Positions 28,301 to 36,382 of a DNA stretch of 64,000 bases are shown here, piece by piece; position 1 is the stretch's first letter; each line of letters opens with the position of its first letter. The position numbers were made by a program, and so were the translations under genes. Below the pieces are notes generated by a model. The model was not told the origin of the DNA and made no database searches. It saw only the letters and a list, made by a program, of their open reading frames with translations. The stretch lies in assembly GCF_003362725.1 (NCBI RefSeq), contig NZ_QKTV01000004.1, forward strand, positions 248,001 to 312,000, read 5' to 3'. Source of the DNA: Winogradskyella aurantiaca (GTDB lineage: Bacteria > Bacteroidota > Bacteroidia > Flavobacteriales > Flavobacteriaceae).

Positions 28301-28505
28301 CGTCAGATTTTTTCCAAAACTGAGCATCAACTGTATTGGTTCCAATAGGGATATAATCCCAATTCATACCATTAATCATAAAGTCTTTCCCATCTACTAC
28401 AAGTCTATGGCCACTAGGGTCAGATACCACTTTAACCATATTCTTCTGTGCACTTGCAACAGTGACAAAAACTAATAGGGGGAGTATTAGAAGAAGTTTT
28501 TTCAT
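25329..28505 (-). CDS. Clan GH-A glycoside hydrolase fused to a predicted outer-membrane beta-barrel
   Basis: 1058 residues with a cleavable signal peptide (to about residue 19, VASAQ). Residues about 30-400 form a GH2/GH5-like TIM barrel: MINGMNWDYIPIG, LLMYLLGNENNYG (acid/base E169), MFTEFGADAYN (nucleophile E274) and FSDGWWKFG. The following roughly 620 residues have no hydrolase motif. They show alternating aromatic and polar strands (for example FNLKYFYRTGHYHWGY, LNAHVKVNDWGPYDY, EIRTYIHINIGR) separated by Gly/Asn/Asp turns, as in outer-membrane barrels. This is an inferred fold. Such a layout would hold the enzyme directly in the outer membrane without lipid. First gene after a 120-base gap, so it may have its own promoter. 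Linkage specificity unknown. Confidence 0.72.
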   Translation of the reverse strand: MKKLLLILPLLVFVTVASAQKNMVKVVSDPSGHRLVVDGKDFMINGMNWDYIPIGTNTVDAQFWKKSDDVIKAGLDTEMSLLKNMGVNVVRQYTGVPARWIKYIYEEYGIYTMLNHSFGRYGLTIDGVWTPVTIYDDQKTMDLLMNDMKELALAYKDTPGLLMYLLGNENNYGLFWQGAETEDFPDDEEEKAFIGEKRGRPMYKLMNEAAVAMKAIDNSHPVAICNGDVLFIDIIAEECPDVDIYGTNTYRGVSFGDMFDVVKEKLDMPLMFTEFGADAYNAKENKEDQKAQAYYMVGNWKEIYQNAAGLGKAGNSIGGFTFQFSDGWWKFGFDDRENADRHDNNASWANGGYPIDLVPGENNMNEEWFGVCAKGPTNSRGLYELFPRAAYYALQEAHKLNPYEDGVTNEFIENYFKNINLMDAVLKARGDKAALEGNDSKLIRLSQFTAKLTTFNTGGSLITTPDNPDPNRDVFPNQLGFDHMQSFFVGVEANPAENLRANMVVNFINNVAQNPIDEIFYENRARIVTIETDQGEVTLQDVNNVNIYQADLEWDAKDFNLKYFYRTGHYHWGYEGDFFGLYPEANYGPNLDIYGGEINGAELTGKRALDGFKFAYGPQLWWGANPTWFLKYHKKHGKFDIAAIYNRDVDTRVRLDENGRRLLDPNQTRSGIIPPWPQERATVAVNREFGKVGITLGGIWSGSPVNGISYQDVDASGNVVEDRIQSKDNWGGKAKITYEGGKFNWYAQGGIYGLVANGGADATLTYTGWKLKDTGSGNQTHVLTGFTYSFDNFQIAPNFMYQKPLVAAMPQGINPPGRLRNILDDPFSVRGNRETTAAELLLTFDPTPGTWMYQWDNSRSEDAKFAMNLGFVYRHLPTTMDAHIGFLADRTIFAFANSTPAQDLWEVHSRMVSKLSPDLGIIGNLYFGNGQANGDSPRTINRFGFNVESLYKQMRLNAHVKVNDWGPYDYHRDFNLTFPLQLMLDLSTSIGKPDWFILPSTTIGLRGTWRSLDEFSNRYLPTAVPPDTFPPVPPLSPVGFPNGSEWEIRTYIHINIGR

Positions 28506-28581
28506 ATTAATTTTTTTGCTTGGAGGATTAATTAAGTGTTCTTCAATTTATGTATTTATCAGGTATTCCCACATAAGAATA

Positions 28582-28600
28582 ACTTATACATAATATAAGT
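28582..28600. promoter_or_regulatory. Inverted repeat upstream of the GH-A/barrel gene
   Basis: ACTTATA and TATAAGT separated by 5 bases, about 77 bases before the start at 28505, in the only sizeable gap (120 bases) inside the susC-to-GH17 run. The minus strand contains TGTATAA, similar to one half of the TTGTAT-N6-TGTATAG repeat. Operator or internal promoter site; function inferred. Confidence 0.35.
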
Positions 28601-28625
28601 CTTGTTTTTTTAAGGATTTGACAAT

Positions 28626-29663
28626 TTAATCACAAGATGCCGGTGTTGTTGAAAATCTGAAATACCAGGCCAAATTACCATCGATTCCATCATCGCAACG
28701 CACCCATAATTCATCATTTGAAATTTCAAGAATTTCATATTCAGAGGCTGTAACGTAATAGCTCATGAAATTATCTCCGCTAAATAGAAGTCTTGTTTCT
28801 CTAGGAACCAATGTCGCATCTTCAGGTAATTGACTCCAATCAATTGCTGAAGGTGATAAGCCCACTATGCTTGTGCCAGAGGTATCAAACTCGTAACATC
28901 CTTCATCTCCACCACCAACAATGCCAGTATGGCCACCATTGATAAACGTCTCACCGTTATTGTTGAGTACATAGGTTAGTACGTTACCATCTGGTAATAA
29001 AGTGAATGTTAATTCATCTGTATAAAAGCAATGCAGATCTTCACCCGGCTCGCCACAGTATGTTCCCGGGGGAGCCGCGAAAAAGGCAGGGAAATAAAAC
29101 TGAGAGGGCTGTCCATTAATCTCAATATCAAATGCCTCAGAAGGTCCAACACCAAGGTGTCCATTAGCGGCCGAAGCAACGTACCATGTCTTTGAGTATG
29201 GCTCGTCCACATCAATAATATCATTGCCATCTTCATCTTGGGTTAGAGGTGCTCCTGTTAAAAATGAACGGGCCTCAACATCATCGAAAGCACTAAATAC
29301 AGTAACCTCAAAAGTTTCGGAGGATGTTATGCCTCCAGTCCCTGATGCAATAGCTGTAACAACATAGGTGTTAACACCCTGAACCACGTATCTATGGCTA
29401 ATTTCGCCATTATCTGCTAATTGCATGCCAGAACCATCACCAAATGTGAATCTATAAGCCAATGCATTGTCTGCTGATAATTCAAAATTGACCACACCAG
29501 AACCATCACCGAATGGGTTCTCGTCATCCTGACCCACAATTTGAACGTCCAATTGTAAATTGGTAGGTGTTGTTACAGGTCCAAAAGTTTTGTCTTCATC
29601 TTGACAACCCGTGACTAGAATTAACAAAAATAAACTACTTAATATTATATTTAATTTTCTCAT
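28626..29663 (-). CDS. PKD-domain surface lipoprotein
   Basis: 345 residues, lipobox LVTGC (Cys 20) followed by QDEDK, an acidic pattern that suggests surface export. A PKD-like domain covers about 35-125 (YRFTFGDGSG, SHRYVVQGVNTYVVTA). The C-terminal about 215 residues are a different domain, rich in aromatics and Gly, with YSKTWYVASAANGHLG and ending in CD. The start of that domain resembles a lipocalin-like or GH16-type sandwich but has no catalytic motif. Third binding-type gene after susD; likely a glucan-binding protein. Upstream gene 38 bases away. Confidence 0.75.
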   Translation of the reverse strand: MRKLNIILSSLFLLILVTGCQDEDKTFGPVTTPTNLQLDVQIVGQDDENPFGDGSGVVNFELSADNALAYRFTFGDGSGMQLADNGEISHRYVVQGVNTYVVTAIASGTGGITSSETFEVTVFSAFDDVEARSFLTGAPLTQDEDGNDIIDVDEPYSKTWYVASAANGHLGVGPSEAFDIEINGQPSQFYFPAFFAAPPGTYCGEPGEDLHCFYTDELTFTLLPDGNVLTYVLNNNGETFINGGHTGIVGGGDEGCYEFDTSGTSIVGLSPSAIDWSQLPEDATLVPRETRLLFSGDNFMSYYVTASEYEILEISNDELWVRCDDGIDGNLAWYFRFSTTPASCD

Positions 29664-29701
29664 GTTAAACGTGTTAAAATGATAATCTCTTTTGATTAAA
29701 C

Positions 29702-31666
29702 TTAGTTGATTGACAATACGACATTATCAATATTAACCATCCCTACTTCGGCCCCAACATCAAAAAGGACGCGTGCATCTGGTGCACCAAACCCATCGGC
29801 TGGGAGAGTAAGAGTATAATTGGTAACTGTAGGTGTAATATTTACTGGTTCACTATTATTGGAGAAATCACCACCACTTAATCCAATACCTGCAATAATG
29901 GACCTATTGACATCGGACCAGGCATCAAACGTTAGGGTATAGGTTTCACCTTGAATGATTTCTAGCTTTTGGCTAACATTCACTGAAAATGGTTGACCTG
30001 CAGACGTCACATCAACTGAATAATACGTGTTTCCACCAACTGTAACTACGGGAGCCGGGGCAGTATCATCCACACCAACAATCCAAGGGTCTGCTCCTGC
30101 TTCAAAATCTCCGTTAACTAAGAGATTATCTACAAAAACCTTAAGTGACACATTATCAATATTTACTACTCCAACTTCAGCACCAACATCGAATAATACT
30201 CTAGCGTCTGGCGCTCCAAAACCGCCAGCGGTCAAGGTTAAACTATAGTTTGTGACATTAGTTGTGATATTAACAGGTTCACTGTTATTAGAAAAATCAC
30301 CACCACTTAATCCAATTCCTGCGATAATTGATCGATCAACATTGGACCAGGCGTCAAACGTTAGCACGTAGGTTTCACCCTCGATAATTTCCAATTTCTG
30401 ACTAACATTTACTGAGAAAGGCTGACCAGCTGATGTTACGTCAACTGAGTAGTAGGTATTACCCCCAACAGTCACCACTGGAGCCGGGGCATTGTCATCC
30501 ACTCCAACAATCCAAGGATCAGCACCCAATTCAAAATCACCATTTTCTAAAAGACCATCATCAAATGGAGGTCCTGTTGGTTCTCTTGAGAAATATAGGT
30601 TATCAATAAAAATAGTTGCTCGATTCCCAAGAGCATCAAATAGTAATTGGGTTACTTGAGACCGATCCATATCATAATCATCAAGTGAGAAAACCACACT
30701 TACCCATTCATTTTGAACCACTTCATCAACAGCAATAATATCTTCTTCAACTGGATCTACTGCTGTATTTACAATTTTAAATCCTAAGGTAGTAGCATCT
30801 GTAGTCCAGTAATCAAAATGTACAAAATCCATTCCCGTTAGGTCTGTAGGATTTCCATAGTCTGTCACAATACCTGTAAATGCCATTTCTGTGTACTTAA
30901 TGGTATTATTACCATCGATTTGAATTTCTTCAAATCCAGAATCGGACCATTCCGTTGGGAATTCGTTAGTGGTTATTGGTGTATAAGAGTCACTATATAT
31001 AGCAATAACATCATCAGGTTGGGCAGTTGGATTAGGTGCTGCTTCCAAAGGTTCATTAATTTCAATAACCTCAAAGTTCTCTTCATAAACTGTGGTCTCT
31101 TCAGCAGCACTGTAAGCTGTTACTACAACATTATAGAACCCTCCTGCAGCATACTCATAGATGATTTCATCCCCCATATTCGCACTTTGAATATCGGACC
31201 CATCACCAAAATCAACTTCGTAAAAAATTCCAAAATCAGCTGTTGCGCTTACTCTAACGGTCTTGGATACTCCTGGAATGTTCTCTAAAACCACCTCTAA
31301 ATTCTGTGGTGGAATAAAGGCCACTACCAATTCGCGTTCTAATCGAGTTGTCAGTCCATTTATACCGGTTGCCGTAAGAACCACCGTATAAACACCCTCC
31401 TCATAAACATGAAGGGCTGTATTTCCTGTGTTGAGGGTTTCCATTTCAGAACCATCACCAAAATCAATATCAAATTTGGCCGCGTTTTCTGCGCTAGGGT
31501 TAATAAATACCAATCCTGTATTATCAGGTACTACCCTGAATAAAACATCTACATTAGATGGTGCTTCTACGCTATTAATGAAATCAGTAGAACGGTCTTC
31601 GCTGTCGCATCCTGCCAGTAGGATTAAACCTAAAAAGGCAATAAAATATGTTATTCTTTTCATCAT
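29702..31666 (-). CDS. PKD and CBM-like surface glycan-binding lipoprotein with duplicated C-terminal module
   Basis: 654 residues, lipobox LLAGC (Cys 19) followed by DSEDRS, suggesting surface exposure. Two PKD-like domains come first (FDIDFGDGSEM and YEVDFGDGSDI). A module starting AQPDDVIAIYSDSYTP and ending FIDNLYFSRE resembles those at 8524 and 23383. Two nearly identical 140-residue CBM4/jelly-roll-like modules (372-511 and 515-654) close the protein, both starting NGDFE.GADPWIVG and ending VNIDNV. No catalytic residues are seen. Directly after susD (7 bases), the usual place of SusE-like binding proteins. Confidence 0.85.
   Translation of the reverse strand: MMKRITYFIAFLGLILLAGCDSEDRSTDFINSVEAPSNVDVLFRVVPDNTGLVFINPSAENAAKFDIDFGDGSEMETLNTGNTALHVYEEGVYTVVLTATGINGLTTRLERELVVAFIPPQNLEVVLENIPGVSKTVRVSATADFGIFYEVDFGDGSDIQSANMGDEIIYEYAAGGFYNVVVTAYSAAEETTVYEENFEVIEINEPLEAAPNPTAQPDDVIAIYSDSYTPITTNEFPTEWSDSGFEEIQIDGNNTIKYTEMAFTGIVTDYGNPTDLTGMDFVHFDYWTTDATTLGFKIVNTAVDPVEEDIIAVDEVVQNEWVSVVFSLDDYDMDRSQVTQLLFDALGNRATIFIDNLYFSREPTGPPFDDGLLENGDFELGADPWIVGVDDNAPAPVVTVGGNTYYSVDVTSAGQPFSVNVSQKLEIIEGETYVLTFDAWSNVDRSIIAGIGLSGGDFSNNSEPVNITTNVTNYSLTLTAGGFGAPDARVLFDVGAEVGVVNIDNVSLKVFVDNLLVNGDFEAGADPWIVGVDDTAPAPVVTVGGNTYYSVDVTSAGQPFSVNVSQKLEIIQGETYTLTFDAWSDVNRSIIAGIGLSGGDFSNNSEPVNITPTVTNYTLTLPADGFGAPDARVLFDVGAEVGMVNIDNVVLSIN
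29705..30124 (-). repeat. Second copy of a duplicated 420-bp CBM-like module
   Basis: Codes for residues 515-654 of the binding lipoprotein. It differs from the copy at 30134-30553 at only about 16 of 140 residues by eye, so the duplication is recent or kept uniform by gene conversion. Confidence 0.9.
30134..30553 (-). repeat. First copy of a duplicated 420-bp CBM-like module
   Basis: Codes for residues 372-511 of the same lipoprotein. It is separated from the second copy by three codons (VDN). Confidence 0.9.
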
Positions 31667-31673
31667 TCTTTTT

Positions 31674-33137
31674 TTAATATCCTGGATTCTGTTCCCAATT
31701 ATTGCCTGCTAATTCAATTTCTATTCTTGGAATTGGAAAAAGCTCATTCTTACCTGGTGTAAACCCTGGAATGGCATTAGCTGCTCTTCCAGTTCTCACC
31801 AAATCAAAGAAATGATGGCCTTCCCCTACCAATTCTACACGACGTTCTCGATAGATAGCGTTCGTTAAAGCGTTACCTACTACATTAAGATTGCTATCCG
31901 AATTTCCAAATGCGCGTTCTCTCACACGGTTTAAATATTCCAACGCTCTAGAATCACTAATACCACCTCTATTTAAAGCCTCAGCAGCTAAGAGTAAAAC
32001 CTCAGCAAAACGTATTGCGCGGTAGTTATTAGGATTAGTAAGGTTGGCATCTGGTGTATTTAAATCACCTTCTTGTCTTGCAATATATTTTCTGTTAAAA
32101 TATCCTGTGTGCTCATGACCAGTACTAAACGTTGCTCCAGTTTCTGCTGCCCACGCATCAATATTTAAAATTGCTATATCGCGTCTGTTGTCCCCAAGCT
32201 CGAAGGCATCATAGGCGTTTTGGGTAGGTACATTAAAACTAAAACCAGATTCAAATAATGGTCCTGAATAATTTCTGATTCCATTAAAGCCTACAGCAAT
32301 ATTTCCTTCACTACATTGTAGACAACCAAATCCTGCGCCTTCCTCATCTGTATATTGAACTTCAAAAACAGATTCTACATTGTTTTCATTATCATTTTCG
32401 AACATTGTACTGTAATCGGAAAGTAATTGGTAAGGCCCATTATTAATAAGGTCCTCCAATACAGTAGCAGCTTCCGAAAATTTCTCTTGATAGATATATA
32501 CCTTTCCTAATAATGCCTGAGCAGAGCCTTTAGTAGCCCGACCCACATCCGTTTGGACATAAGGCATGTTCGCTTCAGCATAAATTAGATCAGCCTCAAT
32601 TTGCGCATACACTTCGGCTTTTGGGTTTCGAACAAGATCAAATTGTTCACCAAAGACAACACGCTTATCGACTACAAGAGGCACATCACCAAAGAATTTA
32701 ACCAATTCGAAATAATAATAAGCTCTCAAAAAACGCGTCTGTGCAATGACATTCTCTTTACCCTCAAAATCAGTCTTATCTTGAAACTCCATGATAAAGT
32801 TAGCCCGGTTAACACCAGCGAACATCCATCCCCATATATCTCGTAACTGCTGATTCTCATCCGTATGAATCATGTCATCAATTTCCTGAATACCTGGAGT
32901 ATCATTAGCACTTTCACCACCGGCGAGCGTATTATTAGAGGCGATATCGCCTAACATTACATTGAGATAGGTAGTTTGTAATAGATCATATGCTCCAATT
33001 AATGCATTCTGGTAATCCTGCTCCGAGTTAAAGAAGGTTTCTGAACTTGGAAATTGTGGATCAACATCTACAAAACTGTCGCTACAAGAGGCAATCAAAA
33101 ACATTGCCGCGATTAGATATGTTATTCTCGTCTTCAT
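31674..33137 (-). CDS. susD: SusD/RagB-family glycan-binding lipoprotein
   Basis: 487 residues, lipobox LIASC (Cys 18) followed by SDSFVD. The N-terminus (VDPQFPSSETFFNSEQDYQNALIGAYD) and C-terminus (RERRVELVGEGHHFFDLVRTGRA, FPIPRIEIE) are SusD-like, with TPR-type helices between (GSAQALLGKVYIYQEKF). SusD forms the lid over SusC and captures the glycan. It is 6 bases after susC, so the pair forms the core of the locus. Ends about 7 bases before the first binding lipoprotein gene. Confidence 0.95.
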   Translation of the reverse strand: MKTRITYLIAAMFLIASCSDSFVDVDPQFPSSETFFNSEQDYQNALIGAYDLLQTTYLNVMLGDIASNNTLAGGESANDTPGIQEIDDMIHTDENQQLRDIWGWMFAGVNRANFIMEFQDKTDFEGKENVIAQTRFLRAYYYFELVKFFGDVPLVVDKRVVFGEQFDLVRNPKAEVYAQIEADLIYAEANMPYVQTDVGRATKGSAQALLGKVYIYQEKFSEAATVLEDLINNGPYQLLSDYSTMFENDNENNVESVFEVQYTDEEGAGFGCLQCSEGNIAVGFNGIRNYSGPLFESGFSFNVPTQNAYDAFELGDNRRDIAILNIDAWAAETGATFSTGHEHTGYFNRKYIARQEGDLNTPDANLTNPNNYRAIRFAEVLLLAAEALNRGGISDSRALEYLNRVRERAFGNSDSNLNVVGNALTNAIYRERRVELVGEGHHFFDLVRTGRAANAIPGFTPGKNELFPIPRIEIELAGNNWEQNPGY

Positions 33138-33143
33138 TTTGAA

Positions 33144-36100
33144 TTAAAATTTTAAGTTAACACCTAACAACCATTGACGGGGATTTGGATAAAATCCATT
33201 GTCAATTCCGGCGCCTATAGCACCACCACTACTTGTTGTAGGGTCATATCCTTGATATTTTGTTAATGTAAATAGATTTTGAACGGACACATAAAATCTC
33301 AATTTTGAGATTGTAGAATCCTCTAAGGAAGAATCAGATAAACTGTATCCTAACTGTAAATTCTGCATTCTTACAAATGAACCATCTTCAACGAAGAAAT
33401 CAGAGAACAAATTGTTGGAATTGGCTCCAATTGTAGCCCTAGGAAACGAATTAGAGGTACCTTCTCCTGTCCAACGGTCTAAATAATAGACCGATCTATT
33501 TGTATTTGGCTGAAAACGCTCGTAGTTTCTAACAATATCGTTACCGATTTGGGAAAATACGTAACCAATTAAATCAAAATTCTTGAATTCAAAATTAAAA
33601 TTGAATCCCATAGTTAAATCAGGAATAGGATCCCCTACATACGTTCTATCATTGTCATCGATAACGCCGTCATTATTTAGATCCACGAATATGAGATCTC
33701 CTGGTTTAACATTATCATTTATAGTTACAGAGTTATCCACCTGCTCTTGATTTTGGTATATTCCTGCAGTTCTAAATCCTCTGAAATAACCTATAGGTTG
33801 ACCAACTTCCATTCTAGCAATTGGGTCTTGCCCTACGTTGAAGTTCCCGGCGGCTATAAAATCTCCCTCAGCATTTACACGAGTTACCTCATTGCTAATG
33901 GTGGTCAAATTATAACGTAATGACATTTTAAAGTCATCATTAAAATCTTCGGAATAACCAATAGCAAATTCAAAACCTTGGTTCTCTATAGTCCCCGCAT
34001 TAATTATTGGTGGTCCTGCTCCTGGAGCACTTGCGCCTAGAGTTCCACTAACTTGTGGTTGAAATAATAAGTCTACAGTTCTACGGATGTAATAATCCAT
34101 AGTTATATCAAACTTGTTTTGGAAAAATCTTGTGTCCAGACCAACGTCAAAGGTTTGCTGTTGCTCCCATCTTATATCTGGATTAGCAACCAATCCCGTA
34201 GCTTGTCCATTAACAATTTGACCATTTAATACATAGGTCGCTTCTCCGTCTAAATTGGATGAAAATGCAAAAGCAGCAATTCTGTCATTACCAAGTATAC
34301 CATATGATGCTCTCAATTTCATGAAGTCGAAGAAATTACTGTCGCTCATAAAAGATTCGTCTGACATCACCCAACCTGCTGAGAACGATGGGAAGTATCC
34401 AAAGCGATTGTTAGGACCAAAGGCCGTTGAACCATCACGTCTAATCAAAGCAGAGAACAAGTACTTACCTTTATAATCATACTGGACTCTTGCAAAATAA
34501 GAGAGGAGTCTGCTATCAAAAAATGGATCTTCGGGTAAATTTCTAAATCGACGCTGAACCTCAGCAGCATTTTCAATGCTAGCATTAGCCACAGTGTTCC
34601 CAGGTATATCAAATCCTATTAAACCGCTGAAAAATCCTTGGGTTCTAAATACAGACATACCCAATAGTACCTTGAGGTTATGCGTATCGTCAAAAATACG
34701 TTCGTACTTTAAGAAAGCATCAAAAGTATAATCCTTAAAAATATCCTTGAAATCAGACAATTCGTTCCGATCAACATTAAAGACCTTTCCACTACCATAA
34801 TTGCGCTCTGGTCTAAAGACCTTATTGGTCACTTCAGAATAATTAAACTGAATGTTAGTTTGAGCTGTAAAGTAATCCAAGAAGTTATACTGCAATCCAC
34901 CTACACCTGAGATTCTATTGGTTTGAGTCCGGTTATAGGTATCATTAATTTGCGCTAGTGGATTGATTACCTCATTCCCTAAGCCCTCAGCAAGAGTGTA
35001 TGCTCCATTCTCCTGTCTAACAGGAAGTGTTGGATCCATATTTAAGGCATTATACAAGACAGACCCAATAGCGTTTTCACTGAGATTATTTTTATTAGTA
35101 TAGTTCCAAATTATCCCAGCATTGGCTTTAAGGTTCTCAAGAATGTCATAACTATAATTTAAACTTTGCGTCAAACGAGTGAAGTTGGATTTACTTCCTC
35201 CAACAATACCGTCTTGAGTAAAGAATGAGGTTCCATAGGCATAAGTCGACTTTTCACCACCACCACGCATATTTAAGGATGTATTTGCGATTGGTGCTGT
35301 TTGAAACACCTCGCGTTGCCAATTGGTTCCTTGACCAAGACCTGACACATCTGGAAATCTTGGTGGTTGACCATCAGCTGCGTAGGCTTCATTTGTATAC
35401 AGAGCGTACTCTGTGGCATTTAGAACCGGTATCTCTCTGGTTGTTTCCTGCACTCCACCCCAAACATTAATGTCCACTTGAAGCGGCATGCTTTTTCTAC
35501 CAGTTTTTGTTTTTATAAGAATAACCCCGTTAGCGGCTCTCACACCATAGATACCAGCTGTTGCATCTTTCAATACATTGACACTTTCAATATCTGCTGG
35601 GTTAAGAACACTCAGGTCTTCGATAACATTCCCATCAACTAAGATTAGCGGTCTATTATCTCCATTGGTTGAAATACCACGAATATTGATGGTTAATCCT
35701 GCACCCGGAGAACCAGATGTGGAGGTAATATTTACACCAGTGACTTGACCTTGCAGTGCTTGTTCGACTCGCGTTGGTTTTAACTCATCTATTGTTTCAC
35801 TGGACACTACTGAAACTGCCCCGGTAACTTCTTTCTTGGTTTGAGTTCCATAACCTATGACAACTATTTCGTTTAGTGCCTCCGCATCTTCTTCCAAAAC
35901 AATATCCAATCGATCAGCATTCAAGACTGTTACCTCCTTGGTCCTGAAACCTAAATACGATATCACTAAAGTCGAATTAACAGAAACATCTTCTAACACA
36001 TAATTACCATCAAAATCGGTTGAGGTACCCTTAGTAGTGTTTTTTACAATAATGTTTACTCCTGGAAGCGGTTGTCCAGTAGTGGCATCTGTTACTGTAC

Positions 36101-36176
36101 CAGTTACTGTAACATTCTGTGCTGTTAATCCCCAACAGAACATCACCAGTAAAAGGCCTAATAATTTTGAGTTCAT
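33144..36176 (-). CDS. susC: SusC/RagA-family TonB-dependent outer-membrane transporter
   Basis: 1010 residues with a signal peptide (LTAQ), a carboxypeptidase-regulatory-like domain (VTGTVTDATTGQPLPGVNI), the plug domain (EIVVIGYGTQTKKEVTGAVS, GVILIKTKTG) and a 22-strand barrel region to the C-terminal WLLGVNLKF. It imports glucan oligosaccharides across the outer membrane with TonB energy. Being first in the operon, it follows a 238-base intergenic region with several repeats (36239-36413). No separate STN domain is present, so it is not the type that signals through an anti-sigma factor; control by the adjacent LuxR-type regulator fits. Confidence 0.96.
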   Translation of the reverse strand: MNSKLLGLLLVMFCWGLTAQNVTVTGTVTDATTGQPLPGVNIIVKNTTKGTSTDFDGNYVLEDVSVNSTLVISYLGFRTKEVTVLNADRLDIVLEEDAEALNEIVVIGYGTQTKKEVTGAVSVVSSETIDELKPTRVEQALQGQVTGVNITSTSGSPGAGLTINIRGISTNGDNRPLILVDGNVIEDLSVLNPADIESVNVLKDATAGIYGVRAANGVILIKTKTGRKSMPLQVDINVWGGVQETTREIPVLNATEYALYTNEAYAADGQPPRFPDVSGLGQGTNWQREVFQTAPIANTSLNMRGGGEKSTYAYGTSFFTQDGIVGGSKSNFTRLTQSLNYSYDILENLKANAGIIWNYTNKNNLSENAIGSVLYNALNMDPTLPVRQENGAYTLAEGLGNEVINPLAQINDTYNRTQTNRISGVGGLQYNFLDYFTAQTNIQFNYSEVTNKVFRPERNYGSGKVFNVDRNELSDFKDIFKDYTFDAFLKYERIFDDTHNLKVLLGMSVFRTQGFFSGLIGFDIPGNTVANASIENAAEVQRRFRNLPEDPFFDSRLLSYFARVQYDYKGKYLFSALIRRDGSTAFGPNNRFGYFPSFSAGWVMSDESFMSDSNFFDFMKLRASYGILGNDRIAAFAFSSNLDGEATYVLNGQIVNGQATGLVANPDIRWEQQQTFDVGLDTRFFQNKFDITMDYYIRRTVDLLFQPQVSGTLGASAPGAGPPIINAGTIENQGFEFAIGYSEDFNDDFKMSLRYNLTTISNEVTRVNAEGDFIAAGNFNVGQDPIARMEVGQPIGYFRGFRTAGIYQNQEQVDNSVTINDNVKPGDLIFVDLNNDGVIDDNDRTYVGDPIPDLTMGFNFNFEFKNFDLIGYVFSQIGNDIVRNYERFQPNTNRSVYYLDRWTGEGTSNSFPRATIGANSNNLFSDFFVEDGSFVRMQNLQLGYSLSDSSLEDSTISKLRFYVSVQNLFTLTKYQGYDPTTSSGGAIGAGIDNGFYPNPRQWLLGVNLKF

Positions 36177-36238
36177 ATAATTAATCTTAAAAATCTTTTA
36201 AAACTATATCACTACATTGTTAATTCCTCATTTTTGGT

Positions 36239-36257
36239 CTATACAATTATTATACAA
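36239..36257 (-). promoter_or_regulatory. Direct-repeat operator candidate upstream of susC
   Basis: TTGTAT-N6-TGTATAG on the minus strand, 62 bases before the susC start. It has the same form and nearly the same distance as the site at 10124-10142. Halves are 11 bp apart, as expected for a tandem-binding LuxR-type dimer. Confidence 0.5.
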
Positions 36258-36277
36258 CGCAAAATAAAAGGGGCTTT

Positions 36278-36294
36278 ATTACGGATTTCGTAAT
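36278..36294. promoter_or_regulatory. ATTACG-N5-CGTAAT inverted repeat
   Basis: A 6-5-6 inverted repeat in the susC upstream region, 102-118 bases before the start. Operator-like size; no known protein can be assigned. Confidence 0.3.
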
Positions 36295-36334
36295 CAAAGG
36301 CCTGAAAACATTAACATTAGCTTAACTTAAAAAT

Positions 36335-36380
36335 ACACTACTACAACGTTGTAGTTACTGCCTTAACTTAAATGTAGTGT
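36335..36380. promoter_or_regulatory. Nested palindrome array between susC and its regulator
   Basis: A perfect 16-bp palindrome (36340-36355, ACTACAACGTTGTAGT) sits inside a wider inverted pair, ACACTAC (36335-36341) and GTAGTGT (36374-36380). A direct repeat CTTAACTTAA flanks the palindrome at 36321 and 36362. The order and symmetry look like a protein-binding site, not a terminator, as no T-run follows. Confidence 0.45.
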
Positions 36381-36382
36381 TT

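Noticed and set aside
29705-30553. Duplicated module as assembly artefact
   Set aside because: The copies differ at about 16 residues spread over the module, which a copied-read error would not give.
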